Assembly: GCA_963744225.1 (NCBI GenBank) | Contig: CAVUSV010000004.1 | Coordinates: forward strand, 992,001 to 1,056,000 | Length of the DNA: 64,000 bases | Reading direction: 5' to 3' | Source of the DNA: Bog-473 sp963744225 | GTDB lineage: Bacteria; Actinomycetota; Acidimicrobiia; Acidimicrobiales; RAAP-2 | In this document: one piece after another, positions 32,778 to 40,721 of the stretch | How the letters are laid out: each line of letters opens with the position of its first letter | How positions within the stretch are numbered: the stretch's first letter is position 1 | Translations under genes and position numbers: made by a program | Notes under the pieces: model-generated | Database searches by the model: none | Seen by the model: the letters and a program-made list of their open reading frames with translations, nothing else | Told to the model about the DNA's origin: nothing

Positions 32778-33071
32778 ATGGTCGTGTGGCACCTGGCCGA
32801 TGTCTCGCTGAATCCGAGCGTCAACGCGTTGCCCGGGGGAGGGACGCTGCAGGAACTGACCAACGGCCTGGGCGCCTGGGCCCTCATCGCGGCACTGGCC
32901 GGACTGCTCGTGGGCGCCGCCGCCTGGGCGCTGGGGGTGCATGCGCAGAACTTCCAGCAGTCGATGGTCGGCCGACGGGCAGTGCTCGTCTCGGGCCTGG
33001 CCGCGTTGTTGATCGGTGCGGCGCCACCCATCATCAACTTCTTCTTCCACACCGGCACCAACCTGCACTGA
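32778..33071 (+). CDS. DUF6112-like small membrane protein (VirB2/pilin-like)
   Basis: A 97-residue protein with two hydrophobic helices (about residues 32-54 and 66-87) separated by a short polar loop (HAQNFQQSMVGRRA), and an extracytoplasmic-looking tail. It matches my recollection of the actinobacterial DUF6112 proteins that open T4SS-like clusters, and in size and topology it resembles VirB2/TrbC pilins, although pilin homology is only inference. GGAGG lies at normal distance before the ATG. The next gene (VirB6-like) begins 21 bp downstream on the same strand. No processing site for a pilin peptidase can be assigned. Confidence 0.68.
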   Translation: MVVWHLADVSLNPSVNALPGGGTLQELTNGLGAWALIAALAGLLVGAAAWALGVHAQNFQQSMVGRRAVLVSGLAALLIGAAPPIINFFFHTGTNLH

Positions 33072-33092
33072 TCCGGGCTCGCCTCCTTCCCG

Positions 33093-34688
33093 ATGCTGGC
33101 CGCAGGCTGCACTGGTCTCGACGCACTCAACCCGATCTGCCAAGCCGGGAGCATCGGGGGCTCCATCGCGGCCTCCGGGTTCGAGTCGGTCCTCAACGGG
33201 ATTAGCCAGTGGGTCGCGAGCGGCGCGGAATGGCTCCTGCGCCAGATCGGCGACGTGCTCGTGTCCACCACGACCATCGACGTCGGGGCCACCTGGTTCC
33301 GCACGCACTACGGCCAGATGACGGCGCTGGCCGGCGTCGTCATCCTGCCGATGTTGCTTGCATCGACCCTGCAGGCGGTGCTGCGCCAGAACGCGGGACA
33401 GCTCCTCCGCACCTTCCTCGTGCAGCTCCCGCTCGCCCTCCTGCTGGCGGTCGTCGGCATCCAGGTCGTCATCTTGAGCCTGTCGGCCACCGACACCATG
33501 AGCGACGCCGTCGCAGGCGGCTCCGGCTCCGACGTGAAGTCGTTGCTGTCCGGGGTGATCACGGGGCTGGTGGCGGCCGCAGCGGACCCGAGCATCGCCA
33601 GCTTCGTGCTGCTGCTCATCGCGTTGCTCGTGGCGGTCGCGGCGTTCGTGCTGTGGATCGAGCTGTTGATCCGCGCCGCGGCCGTCTACGTCGCGGTGCT
33701 CTTCCTGCCGCTCGCACTGGCCACCTTGGTCTGGCCGGCCGTATCGCACTGGTGCCGGCGGCTGGTCGAGACGCTGGCGGCGCTGATCTTGTCGAAATTC
33801 GTGATCGTGGCCACGCTGAGCCTGGCGGCCGGCGCTGTGTCCTCGGGTACCGGCACCGGCGCCCACGGCTCCGGGTTCTCGGCCGTCCTCGCCGGCGGGG
33901 CGTTGCTCGTCATGGCCACCTTCGTCCCCTTCGCGATCCTGCGCTTGATCCCAGCAGTCGAGGCCGGCGCCGTGGCCCATCTCGACGGGCTGCGGTCGCG
34001 GGGGACGGCGGCCATGACGCGGCCGGCCCGTTCCGCGGCGAGCCACGTGCTGAACGAGGGGTTGGAGACGTTGGGTGGCGCACGCTTGCTGGCCCAGACG
34101 GCGAGCACGCCGGCCGGACGCGCCGCGGTCGCCGCCGCCGGGATGGGTGCCGGTGCCGGTGCCGGTGCCGGTGCTGGTGCTGGTGCTGGTGCTGGTGTTA
34201 GCGAGGGCGAGGGGCCGGTCGAATCCGAACCGATTGCATCGGTCGACTTCGCCGCAGGTGACCCCGAATCGATGCGCCACTACGAAGACGCTGTTGCGCG
34301 GGGTGTGGTCCCGCCCCCACGCGGTCCGAAGCCGATCCTGGGAACGGATCCCGTGACGGGCGGCAAGGCCGACCAGACGCAGGGTGCAACCGATGGGAAC
34401 GGCACTGCCGACAGCGCGGCTGCCGGGCGTGAGGGTGGGGGTGGGGGTGGGGGTGGGGGTGGATTCGAATACCGTCGGCCGACGGGTCCGGCCACTCCGG
34501 AGGACGCCTGGAAATGGGAGGGGGTCCCGCCTGGCCGCAGCCTGATCGGCAGGGTCGACGCGGGCTTTCCTCGCTTCTACATGGGTGACGACGGCCATGG
34601 CCCACAGATCGTCGGCTTGCCTCCGGCGTGGCCGCCGGGTGAGCGAGGTAGCGCCGGTCAAGACGACCAGGGCGGCGGCGACCGGTGA
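33093..34688 (+). CDS. TrbL/VirB6-like T4SS membrane protein
   Basis: A 531-residue polytopic protein. Six to seven helices lie between about residues 75 and 300 (LAGVVILPMLLASTLQAVL, LLLAVVGIQVVILSLSA, VLLLIALLVAVAAFVLWIEL, LVWPAVSHW, and FVIVATLSLAAGAVSSGTGT as the core ones). This is the layout of TrbL/VirB6 inner-membrane channel proteins. The C-terminal 200 residues are cytoplasmic and of low complexity: a Gly-Ala repeat (about 352-369) coded by a hexanucleotide repeat, a glycine run (about 447-457), and Pro/Gly-rich sequence. In conjugation VirB6 proteins form part of the inner-membrane translocation pore. The GTG of the SCO6880 gene overlaps its stop (GTGA), so the genes form one operon. 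Confidence 0.78.
   Translation: MLAAGCTGLDALNPICQAGSIGGSIAASGFESVLNGISQWVASGAEWLLRQIGDVLVSTTTIDVGATWFRTHYGQMTALAGVVILPMLLASTLQAVLRQNAGQLLRTFLVQLPLALLLAVVGIQVVILSLSATDTMSDAVAGGSGSDVKSLLSGVITGLVAAAADPSIASFVLLLIALLVAVAAFVLWIELLIRAAAVYVAVLFLPLALATLVWPAVSHWCRRLVETLAALILSKFVIVATLSLAAGAVSSGTGTGAHGSGFSAVLAGGALLVMATFVPFAILRLIPAVEAGAVAHLDGLRSRGTAAMTRPARSAASHVLNEGLETLGGARLLAQTASTPAGRAAVAAAGMGAGAGAGAGAGAGAGAGVSEGEGPVESEPIASVDFAAGDPESMRHYEDAVARGVVPPPRGPKPILGTDPVTGGKADQTQGATDGNGTADSAAAGREGGGGGGGGGGFEYRRPTGPATPEDAWKWEGVPPGRSLIGRVDAGFPRFYMGDDGHGPQIVGLPPAWPPGERGSAGQDDQGGGDR
34146..34199 (+). repeat. Hexanucleotide repeat (GGTGCC)4(GGTGCT)4 plus GGTGTT
   Basis: Nine consecutive 6-bp units code for an alternating Gly-Ala tract in the cytoplasmic tail of the TrbL-like protein. 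The unit changes cleanly from GGTGCC to GGTGCT after four copies, suggesting two expansion steps. Because the unit is two codons, length changes keep the frame. Confidence 0.8.
34433..34462 (+). repeat. G-rich tract with quadruplex potential
   Basis: Five runs of three to five G separated by single T bases (GGGTGGGGGT pattern) code for a glycine run in the TrbL-like protein. The pattern meets the usual intramolecular G-quadruplex rule on the coding strand. It could slow polymerase or translation; no experimental role is known. Confidence 0.7.
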
Positions 34689-36049
34689 CCGGCGACGCTG
34701 GATCGCGTTACCGGTTCGGCCCCCGCGAGCGCGGGGGCGTCCTTGCGGGTTGGCGCGCCGGCCAGATCGTCACCGTCGCGGTCGGCCTGGTCTTCGCGGT
34801 GGTCGCGCTGCGGTGGGAGCCCAACGCCGCAGGCGTGGCGGTGGCCATAGGTCTCCTCGTCTTGTATGGCGCGCTCGCGACCGTACCCGTGTCGGGCCGG
34901 ACGGGCGACGAATGGCTGCCCGTGGCCGTGTGCTGGGGTGTCCGTCGGGCGGGCCGAGATCGCGCTCGCCACATGGGCGCGCTGCGCGGGGTTCGTTTGC
35001 TGCGTGCGGGCTGGCACGACATGGGCGTCGTGCACGACCGAGCTGGTCGCACGCTCACCGCGGCGCTCTCGCTACGCGGGCGCAGCTTCGCTCTCTTGGG
35101 CGCGGACGAACAGGACCGACGGGTGGGGGCGTGGGCGTCGGTCCTGACATCGCTGGCCCGCGAGGGCTCCCCCGTCCACCGGGTGCAGTGGGTGGCGGCA
35201 TCCTTCCCAGACGACGGAGCGGGCGTGCATTCGTATCTCGCCTCGGAGGCGGTGCCCGGGGAGTCGTCGGCCGGCACGGCCTCGTACGAGGCATTGCTCA
35301 CCGACATGGACTCGCACACCTGTGCGCATGACGTCGTCCTGGCTGTGCAGGTGCGAATCACCAAGTCGGTCGAGGTCGGATGTGCCTCGCTGGCGCGTGA
35401 GGTGGGATCGCTCGTGCGCATCCTCTCCGACGCCGATGTTGAAGTCGAGTCCGTCCTTACGGTGGACGATCTCGCGCGCCAGCTGGTCCGCACGTACGAG
35501 GCCAACGTTCCCTCGTCGAGGACCACGACCGCGCTCGGGGACCCCTGGCCCATGGCGATGGAAGAGACCTGGTCGGTGGTGCGGGTCGACGGCATGGTGC
35601 ACGCCACGTTTTGGGTGGCGGAGTGGCCACGAATTGAGGTGCGTAGTGACTTTCTTGCTCCGCTGCTCCTCGGTTCGGCCCGCTCGACGTTCTCGGTGGT
35701 GATGGAGCCGCTCGGTCCGGACGCGGCGGTGCGCAAGGTGGAGGCGTCGCGGACGGCGGACCTGGCCGACGCGGAGCTGCGCCGGCGGGGCGGATTCGTC
35801 TCGACAGCTCGGCATGCCCGCGAGTCGGAGGTCCTGGCCCGCCGGGAAGCGGAGCTCGCGGAGGGCCACGCCTCCTTCAGGTACTCGGGCTACGTCACGG
35901 TCTCCGCGCCGAACGAGGATGAGCTGGCGGCGGCCTGTGATGTCGTCTCGCACGCGGCCGGACAGAGCCGGCTGGCGCTACGCCGGCTCTACGGTGACCA
36001 GGCCTCGGGCTACACCTGCACGCTCCCGTTGTGCCGGGGCCTGAACTGA
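34685..36049 (+). CDS. SCO6880-family T4SS-associated protein
   Basis: A 454-residue protein matching the SCO6880 family of actinobacterial T4SS-like clusters. The N-terminus has two membrane helices (about residues 27-45 and 48-66) resembling a PrgI-like module (FGPRERGGVLAGWRAGQI). A large soluble domain of about 380 residues follows, with conserved-looking segments HDRAGRTLTAALSLRGRSF, WPMAMEETWSVVRVDGMVH and LLLGSARSTFSVVMEP. No Walker motifs are present. In relatives it sits between the VirB6-like and VirB4-like genes; here the VirB4 gene is 4.6 kb away behind unrelated genes. The GTG start overlaps the TrbL-like stop by 4 bp. Confidence 0.78.
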   Translation: MTGDAGSRYRFGPRERGGVLAGWRAGQIVTVAVGLVFAVVALRWEPNAAGVAVAIGLLVLYGALATVPVSGRTGDEWLPVAVCWGVRRAGRDRARHMGALRGVRLLRAGWHDMGVVHDRAGRTLTAALSLRGRSFALLGADEQDRRVGAWASVLTSLAREGSPVHRVQWVAASFPDDGAGVHSYLASEAVPGESSAGTASYEALLTDMDSHTCAHDVVLAVQVRITKSVEVGCASLAREVGSLVRILSDADVEVESVLTVDDLARQLVRTYEANVPSSRTTTALGDPWPMAMEETWSVVRVDGMVHATFWVAEWPRIEVRSDFLAPLLLGSARSTFSVVMEPLGPDAAVRKVEASRTADLADAELRRRGGFVSTARHARESEVLARREAELAEGHASFRYSGYVTVSAPNEDELAAACDVVSHAAGQSRLALRRLYGDQASGYTCTLPLCRGLN

Positions 36050-36094
36050 GGTACGGCAACGGGTGGTCGCGTTGACGGCATTTACGATGACCGA

Positions 36095-36571
36095 GTGTCC
36101 GAGTTGCCGTTCGTCCTGCCGCGCATCCCCGCCTCCTCAGGTGCGCTGATCTTCGACGAAGGTGGCCGACTTCTGATCGTCGATCCCACCTACAAGGCCC
36201 ACTGGTCGATCCCCGGCGGGATCATGGAGGCCGACGGCGAGAGCCCGTGGGAGGCGTGCCGCCGTGAAGTACTCGAGGAGGTGGGCCTCCTCGTCGAGCA
36301 CGGCCGCCTCGTCGCGGTCGACTTCTTGCGGCCGAAGTCTTCCAGACAGGGGGGTCTCCGGTTTCTCTTCGACTGCGGAGTGCTGCCCGAGCGGGCGCTT
36401 CAGTCGATCACGCTGCAGCGTGAGGAGTTGTCCGAGTACCGGCTCGTCGAGCCCGGCGAGGCCCTGGCGTTGTTGAGCGGCCCGCTCCGACGGCGCGTCG
36501 GCGTGGCGCTCGACGTACTGGCGCATGGGGGGTTCAAGTGCGTCTATCTCGAGGACGGTCGCCCTCTCTGA
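36095..36571 (+). CDS. NUDIX hydrolase
   Basis: A 158-residue NUDIX protein, a hydrolase of nucleoside diphosphates linked to another moiety. The Nudix box is complete: GGIMEADGESPWEACRREVLEEVGLL matches Gx5Ex7REUxEExGU at about residues 46-71 (core pieces GGIMEADGE and REVLEEVGL), providing the Mg-binding glutamates. Preceding sequence (SGALIFDEGGRLLIVDPTYK) gives the first beta strands and HWSIPGG enters the box. No fused domain signals a specific substrate. The GTG at 36095 starts 45 bp after the SCO6880 stop on the same strand. It may be transcribed with the T4SS genes without being functionally related. Convergent with the YoaK-like gene. Confidence 0.9.
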   Translation: MSELPFVLPRIPASSGALIFDEGGRLLIVDPTYKAHWSIPGGIMEADGESPWEACRREVLEEVGLLVEHGRLVAVDFLRPKSSRQGGLRFLFDCGVLPERALQSITLQREELSEYRLVEPGEALALLSGPLRRRVGVALDVLAHGGFKCVYLEDGRPL

Positions 36572-36608
36572 GCCGCCCGGCGTGGACGCTGGCGATGCAA
36601 TGCACGAT

Positions 36609-37298
36609 CTATTTGGGAACGCTGAGCTCGATTGGCGCCTCCCGGTAGAAGTAGAGCGCAGTGCTCACGACGAGAAATGCGGCGACGGCGAGCGCCCAGG
36701 CCGGGTGGACGTGGATCACGAGCGCGGCGCCTGCGAGCGCGCCGCCGAACATGCAGAGGGCCGAGGCGACTCGGCGCCCCGCGTTGGGGTTGGTGCCGCC
36801 GGCCAGCGACGAATCGGACGCCAGCCCCGTCAGGGTCATGGTGAGGACGGTCGTCGTCATGTCCGCGACGGCGAAGTGGCGCACAGCCGCGTTGCGGACG
36901 CCCATCGCGAAGGCAAGCAGGGCGATGATCGTGAAGCGCGGCCAGCCCGAACCGTTGGCCGGTCCCGTCGCCGCCACGACCGCGGCCATGGTGGTAAAGG
37001 CCGCTTCGAAGACCAAGGCAATCAGCAGCAGCGACCGCTGCGGCTGGACATGACGTGCCAGGCGGCCGCCCATGACTGCGCCCGCCAGGAAGGCCCCGAG
37101 CGCGCAGATGCTGGCCGTGATGGAGAATCCCGGTGCACCCGCGACGGCGAAGCCGATGAGGACGACATTGCCCGTCATGTTGGCTGTGAAGACGTGTCCG
37201 AGGCCGAGGTAACTCACGGCGTCGACGAAGCCACTCACCACCGTGAGGGCGCCGAACGACAGCAGGAGTGGTTGCGGCGGATGTCCTGGCTCGCCCAT
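36609..37298 (-). CDS. YoaK / DUF1275 family membrane protein
   Basis: A 229-residue membrane protein with six or seven helices and the DUF1275 opening LLSFGALTVVSGFVDAVSYLGLGHVFTANMTGNVV, whose hallmark is SYLGLGHVFTANMTGNVV at about residues 30-47. Further conserved pieces are LARHVQPQR and AFAMGVRNAAVRHF (helix 4), followed by DMTTTVLTMTLTGLASD (helix 5). The role of the family is undetermined, though transport is suspected. It lies convergent to the NUDIX gene. Its start is 57 bp from the stop of the reductase gene, also on the minus strand, so it could be the distal gene of that unit. Confidence 0.88.
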   Translation of the reverse strand: MGEPGHPPQPLLLSFGALTVVSGFVDAVSYLGLGHVFTANMTGNVVLIGFAVAGAPGFSITASICALGAFLAGAVMGGRLARHVQPQRSLLLIALVFEAAFTTMAAVVAATGPANGSGWPRFTIIALLAFAMGVRNAAVRHFAVADMTTTVLTMTLTGLASDSSLAGGTNPNAGRRVASALCMFGGALAGAALVIHVHPAWALAVAAFLVVSTALYFYREAPIELSVPK

Positions 37299-37355
37299 GT
37301 GCGCTCCACTACCTTTCCCGCTTTTCCTCGGCCCTTGGGACGGGCGTGGCTTTCG

Positions 37356-38654
37356 TCAAGCTAAAGGAGCGGACGCCTCCGGCTCAACGAGCTCGTCCGT
37401 CAGCTTGCTGAACCAGCGTGAGACCCTGCTGGGCCGGGTGATCGCTCGGCCGACCCAGGTCGAGGTCGCGGCGACGTTTCGAGCTCCCCCGGGAGCCGCA
37501 CCGGAGAGCAACTCGTTCCAGAAGATTCCCCATCCACCGGCCAGCACCTTCCCGACACCGGGGGCGGTCAAGAGCCGCCCCACGGCGGCAACGGCACACG
37601 GGCGCCCGACAAGCACAGCATGGCCAGTCGCAGCGATTCGATGATAGGGAAGGTGCGACCTGGTGAGGGACTGGCGGTAGTGCTGGTCCGCACGCCCAGG
37701 GTCGTGGAGGATGGCCTCGGCGGCTGCCCGCCCGCTGGTCATGGCTGGTCCGATCCCCTCACCTTGTAAGGGATTGACCAATCCGGCTGCATCTCCCACC
37801 AATAAGACGCGCCCGGCCGCGGGCGTGGTCCCGACCATGCCCATCTTGAGCCACCCGCCCAGTCGGCGCGGCAGTGGGGTCGCCACCGATGCGGAGTCGA
37901 GGAGTCCAATACGTGCGAGGTGTTCGACGAAATCGGGGAGCTGCTGCACAGCCGTCGCACCGGCTCTGCGATCGGCCAGCGTCCCGACACCGATTCCAAG
38001 GTTGGCACCGCCATCGGGGCTCGGGAATATCCAGCCGTAGCCGGGGAAGGCATGCCACGGGTCTCGCTCCCACAGCGTGATTGCCGGAAGATCGACATGC
38101 TGTTCCAGGTAACACCGCACCGCGAAGCCCCAAAGCACGCGTGACCCTTCGACCAGTGAGGCAACCTGAGCCACATGGCTCGTCGCACCGTCGGCGCCGA
38201 TGACGAAGTCCGCGCAGAGGGAATCGCCGCCGTCGAGCACGAAGCCATTGAGCCCGGCATCCGACCATATTGGGGTGCCGGCACGGCCGTCGACCGGGAC
38301 GGCGCCCGCACTCAGCGCGGCCAGGCGCAGCGCGCCATCGAACACGGTCCGGGTGACGGCGCGGGCCCGGCCTGGGTACGTTGCCCCGTCGAAGCAGGGG
38401 AGAACGACCCTTCTGTTGGTCGGCCCGACCACCACCATGTCGCCGACATCGAGCCCGGGAGGCTCGGGGATACCGAGGTCGGCGAGCACCTGCAGACCCC
38501 TCGGCCCCACAAGGTCTCCACAGGCCTTATCCCGCGGGAACGTTGCCTTGTCCAGCAGAGCGACCCGTGCGCCGGCGCGTGCCAGGACGAGGGCAGCGGT
38601 GCTGCCGGCTGGACCGGCACCGACCACGAGCACGTCAAAACGACTCGCACTCAC
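37356..38654 (-). CDS. Geranylgeranyl reductase family FAD protein (MenJ-like?)
   Basis: A 432-residue flavoprotein of the geranylgeranyl reductase family, which saturates isoprenoid double bonds. The Rossmann FAD motif is VVGAGPAGSTAALVLARAG (about residues 10-28), the family motif ATFPRDKACGDLVGPR follows (about 37-52), and the second FAD site GDAAGLVNPLQGEGIGPAM is at about 291-309. Isoprenoid-saturating enzymes here could act on menaquinone, as mycobacterial MenJ does, on polyprenols or on lipids. Its divergent neighbour is a UbiE-like methyltransferase, then a UbiA-like membrane protein, so a menaquinone role is the best inference. The GGR family also contains halogenase-like oxygenases, so the chemistry is not proven. 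Length is typical. Confidence 0.82.
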   Translation of the reverse strand: MSASRFDVLVVGAGPAGSTAALVLARAGARVALLDKATFPRDKACGDLVGPRGLQVLADLGIPEPPGLDVGDMVVVGPTNRRVVLPCFDGATYPGRARAVTRTVFDGALRLAALSAGAVPVDGRAGTPIWSDAGLNGFVLDGGDSLCADFVIGADGATSHVAQVASLVEGSRVLWGFAVRCYLEQHVDLPAITLWERDPWHAFPGYGWIFPSPDGGANLGIGVGTLADRRAGATAVQQLPDFVEHLARIGLLDSASVATPLPRRLGGWLKMGMVGTTPAAGRVLLVGDAAGLVNPLQGEGIGPAMTSGRAAAEAILHDPGRADQHYRQSLTRSHLPYHRIAATGHAVLVGRPCAVAAVGRLLTAPGVGKVLAGGWGIFWNELLSGAAPGGARNVAATSTWVGRAITRPSRVSRWFSKLTDELVEPEASAPLA

Positions 38655-38712
38655 ACCGCTCCCTCCGAACGTCGACCGTCTACGGTGAGATCCTCACACC
38701 TCAGGAGGCGGA

Positions 38713-39447
38713 ATGGAGACCCAGGCCCGCAGCGACCTCAACCGGTTCGCCCAGCGCCTCTTCACCCCGCTCCCGGCACGGTACAACCGACTGGCCGAGG
38801 TGCTGTCCATGGGGCAGAACGGCCGCTGGCGTCGGGCCATGATCGACCACATCGTCCCGGAGCAACCTGGTCTGGTACTGGACGTCGCCTGCGGGCCGGC
38901 TGGGGTCACGCTGCAGATCGCCGAGCGCACGCAGGCCGATGTGATCGGCGTCGATCTCACTATCGAAATGTTGCATCAAGGCCAGCGGAACGTGGCCGAG
39001 CGTGCGATGGCGCACCGGATACAGCTCGTCGCCGGCCGGGGCGAACAGCTGCCCTTTGCCGACGCAACCTTCGACGCGGTCACGTTCACCTATCTCCTCC
39101 GCTATGTCGACGACCCGCAGGCCACGTTGCACGAGCTGGCCCGGGTGGTGAAGCCGGGTGGGATGGTGGCGAACCTGGAATTCCTCCTCCCGCAAAGCCG
39201 GTTCTGGCGTTTCTGGTGGTGGGGCTACACGAGGCTCCTGCTGCCAGTGGGCGGCCTTCTGACGGGGGGAAAGGAGTGGTTCGAGGTAGGCAAATTCCTC
39301 GGACCGAACATCTCGGCCCACTACCGGCGCTATCCGCTGACATGGACGGTCGAAGCGTGGCGCACGGCCGGTCTGATGGAGGTTGGTGTCCGCCGGATGA
39401 GTCTCGGCGGCGGCCTTGTCATGTGGGGACGGCGGCGCAGTGGATGA
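38713..39447 (+). CDS. UbiE/MenG-like SAM methyltransferase
   Basis: A 244-residue class I methyltransferase. Motif I is VLDVACGPAGVTL (about residues 56-68), followed by an acidic residue for the ribose in VIGVDLTIEML, motif post-I AGRGEQLPFADATFDAVTF (about 106-124), and YVDDPQATLHELARVVKPGG (about 130-149), closely following demethylmenaquinone and ubiquinone C-methyltransferases. A C-terminal tail is consistent with that family. It lies 58 bp from the divergent GGR-family reductase, and its stop overlaps the GTG start of the UbiA-like gene, making an operon of probable quinone or isoprenoid enzymes. MenG is a good guess, but other lipid methyltransferases share these motifs. Confidence 0.85.
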   Translation: METQARSDLNRFAQRLFTPLPARYNRLAEVLSMGQNGRWRRAMIDHIVPEQPGLVLDVACGPAGVTLQIAERTQADVIGVDLTIEMLHQGQRNVAERAMAHRIQLVAGRGEQLPFADATFDAVTFTYLLRYVDDPQATLHELARVVKPGGMVANLEFLLPQSRFWRFWWWGYTRLLLPVGGLLTGGKEWFEVGKFLGPNISAHYRRYPLTWTVEAWRTAGLMEVGVRRMSLGGGLVMWGRRRSG

Positions 39448-40195
39448 GTCAGCCCGCGGGGATTCGCCGTCCCAAGAGCGCCCAGCGTTCTATGCGGCGC
39501 GTCCCGGTGGCTGGCGGGACTGGTGGACCCTGCTCCACCCGCCCTATACGGCATGGCACCTCGCCTATGTGGTCATCGGGGCCTGCCTGGCCCCGGTGGT
39601 CAACGCGACGCGGCTGATCGCAACACTCCTCGCGTTCTTCCTCGCGGTCGGGGTGGCGGCACACGCGCTCGACGAGTTGCACGGCCGCCCGCTGCGCACG
39701 CAGATACCGACCCCCGCCCTCGTTGGCGCCGCCGCCGTGGGGCTTGCCGGCGCTTTGGTGCTCGGCGTCCTCGGGATCGTGCAGGTCGGATGGGTGTTGG
39801 TTCCGTTTCTCGTCCTTGGACCCGTCCTCGTGGTCGGGTACAACTTCGAGGTCCTCGGAGGCGTCATGCACAACGATGTCGGGTTTGCTGCCAGTTGGGG
39901 TGCGTTCCCGGTGTTAACGGCCTATGTGGCCCAGGCAGGGACGCTGGCACTCGCCCCTGTCCTCGCTGCTGCTGGCGCGTTGGGTTTGTCATTGGCGCAG
40001 CGTGCGCTGAGCACGCCGGCCCGGCTGCTCCGCCGGCGTGCTGTGGACGTGGCGGGAGTCGTCACCTTGTCTGACGGCGCGCAGCAGACGGTCGACCGCT
40101 CGGCGCTGCTGGCCCCGCTGGAGCAGGCGTTGCGTGCCATGGCGTGGGCCGTGGTGCTGCTTGCTGCGGCCCTGGCCGTCGCCCGGCTCCGTTAA
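39440..40195 (+). CDS. UbiA-like polytopic membrane protein
   Basis: A 251-residue membrane protein with about seven helices, opening with WRDWWTLLHPPYTAWHLAYVVIGA, similar to UbiA prenyltransferases, and later HNDVGFAASWGAFPVLTAYVAQ. The first Asp-rich motif of active UbiA enzymes (NDxxDxxxD) is replaced by AHALDELHGRPLRTQ, so a classical prenyltransferase mechanism is doubtful. The GTG at 39440 overlaps the methyltransferase stop by 8 bp; a TTG at 39416 is a poor alternative. Convergent 4-bp overlap with the following SRPBCC gene. Grouping with the methyltransferase and reductase suggests menaquinone or isoprenoid metabolism. Confidence 0.7.
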   Translation: MDESARGDSPSQERPAFYAARPGGWRDWWTLLHPPYTAWHLAYVVIGACLAPVVNATRLIATLLAFFLAVGVAAHALDELHGRPLRTQIPTPALVGAAAVGLAGALVLGVLGIVQVGWVLVPFLVLGPVLVVGYNFEVLGGVMHNDVGFAASWGAFPVLTAYVAQAGTLALAPVLAAAGALGLSLAQRALSTPARLLRRRAVDVAGVVTLSDGAQQTVDRSALLAPLEQALRAMAWAVVLLAAALAVARLR

Positions 40196-40659
40196 GAGCG
40201 TTCGATTCTGCGCCGGAATCCCGCCACAGTGATCTCGACCACTCTGTCATGCCCCCATTTCAGGAGCGGATGGCCAAAGCGGCTGGCCAGGCGCATGGCC
40301 GGCTGTTGCATCTCGACGGTCCAGGCCACCTCGGCCCAGGTTCCCCCCTCGCTCGGACGCAATCTGAGGCTGGCGACGCCGGTCAGGTCACCGCTGACCG
40401 TGGCATCGATGGACTGTGGGCGCACGCACTCGCCGAGCTCGACCTGGAGTCGCATGCGATAGGGAAGCGGGGGTGCGACGACGCCGCGCAGGACCGACCC
40501 TCGGGTGAGTCCGTTTCCTTCGAGAGAACACTCGGAGAGCCAGGGCCACCAGCGCTCGAATTGATCGACTTCCTCGATCCGCTCCCACAGGTGGTCCGGC
40601 GTCAGGTCGAACTGGAAGCCGTGTCGGTAGTCGAGCACCGGTGCCGCCACGTTCGTCAC
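40192..40659 (-). CDS. SRPBCC-family protein
   Basis: About 155 residues of START-like SRPBCC fold. The opening strand and helix FQFDLTPDHLWERIEEVDQFERWW are typical of polyketide cyclase/COQ10-like members, followed by GLTRGSVLRGVVAPPLPYRM, strands VSGDLTGVASLRL and WAEVAWTVEMQQ, and a long C-terminal helix ending GFRRRIERS. I use the GTG at 40659 because upstream residues to 40701 are Pro/Arg-rich and unlike the family. It is antisense in orientation to the flanking UbiA-like and VirB4-like genes and overlaps the stop of the former by 4 bp. It may bind a lipophilic molecule; no enzyme residue can be named. Confidence 0.78.
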   Translation of the reverse strand: MTNVAAPVLDYRHGFQFDLTPDHLWERIEEVDQFERWWPWLSECSLEGNGLTRGSVLRGVVAPPLPYRMRLQVELGECVRPQSIDATVSGDLTGVASLRLRPSEGGTWAEVAWTVEMQQPAMRLASRFGHPLLKWGHDRVVEITVAGFRRRIERS

Positions 40660-40721
40660 GCTACGGGGCGGTTGGACCGGGGCGGTCGAATGGAGCCACA
40701 TTGGCCTTAGCCGGTCGCGAC

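Noticed and set aside
32760..34661. 633-codon minus-strand frame over the T4SS-like operon
   Set aside because: Low-complexity GTGTG/STSTS runs mirror the Gly-Ala repeat; no conserved domain; plus-strand genes have clear families.
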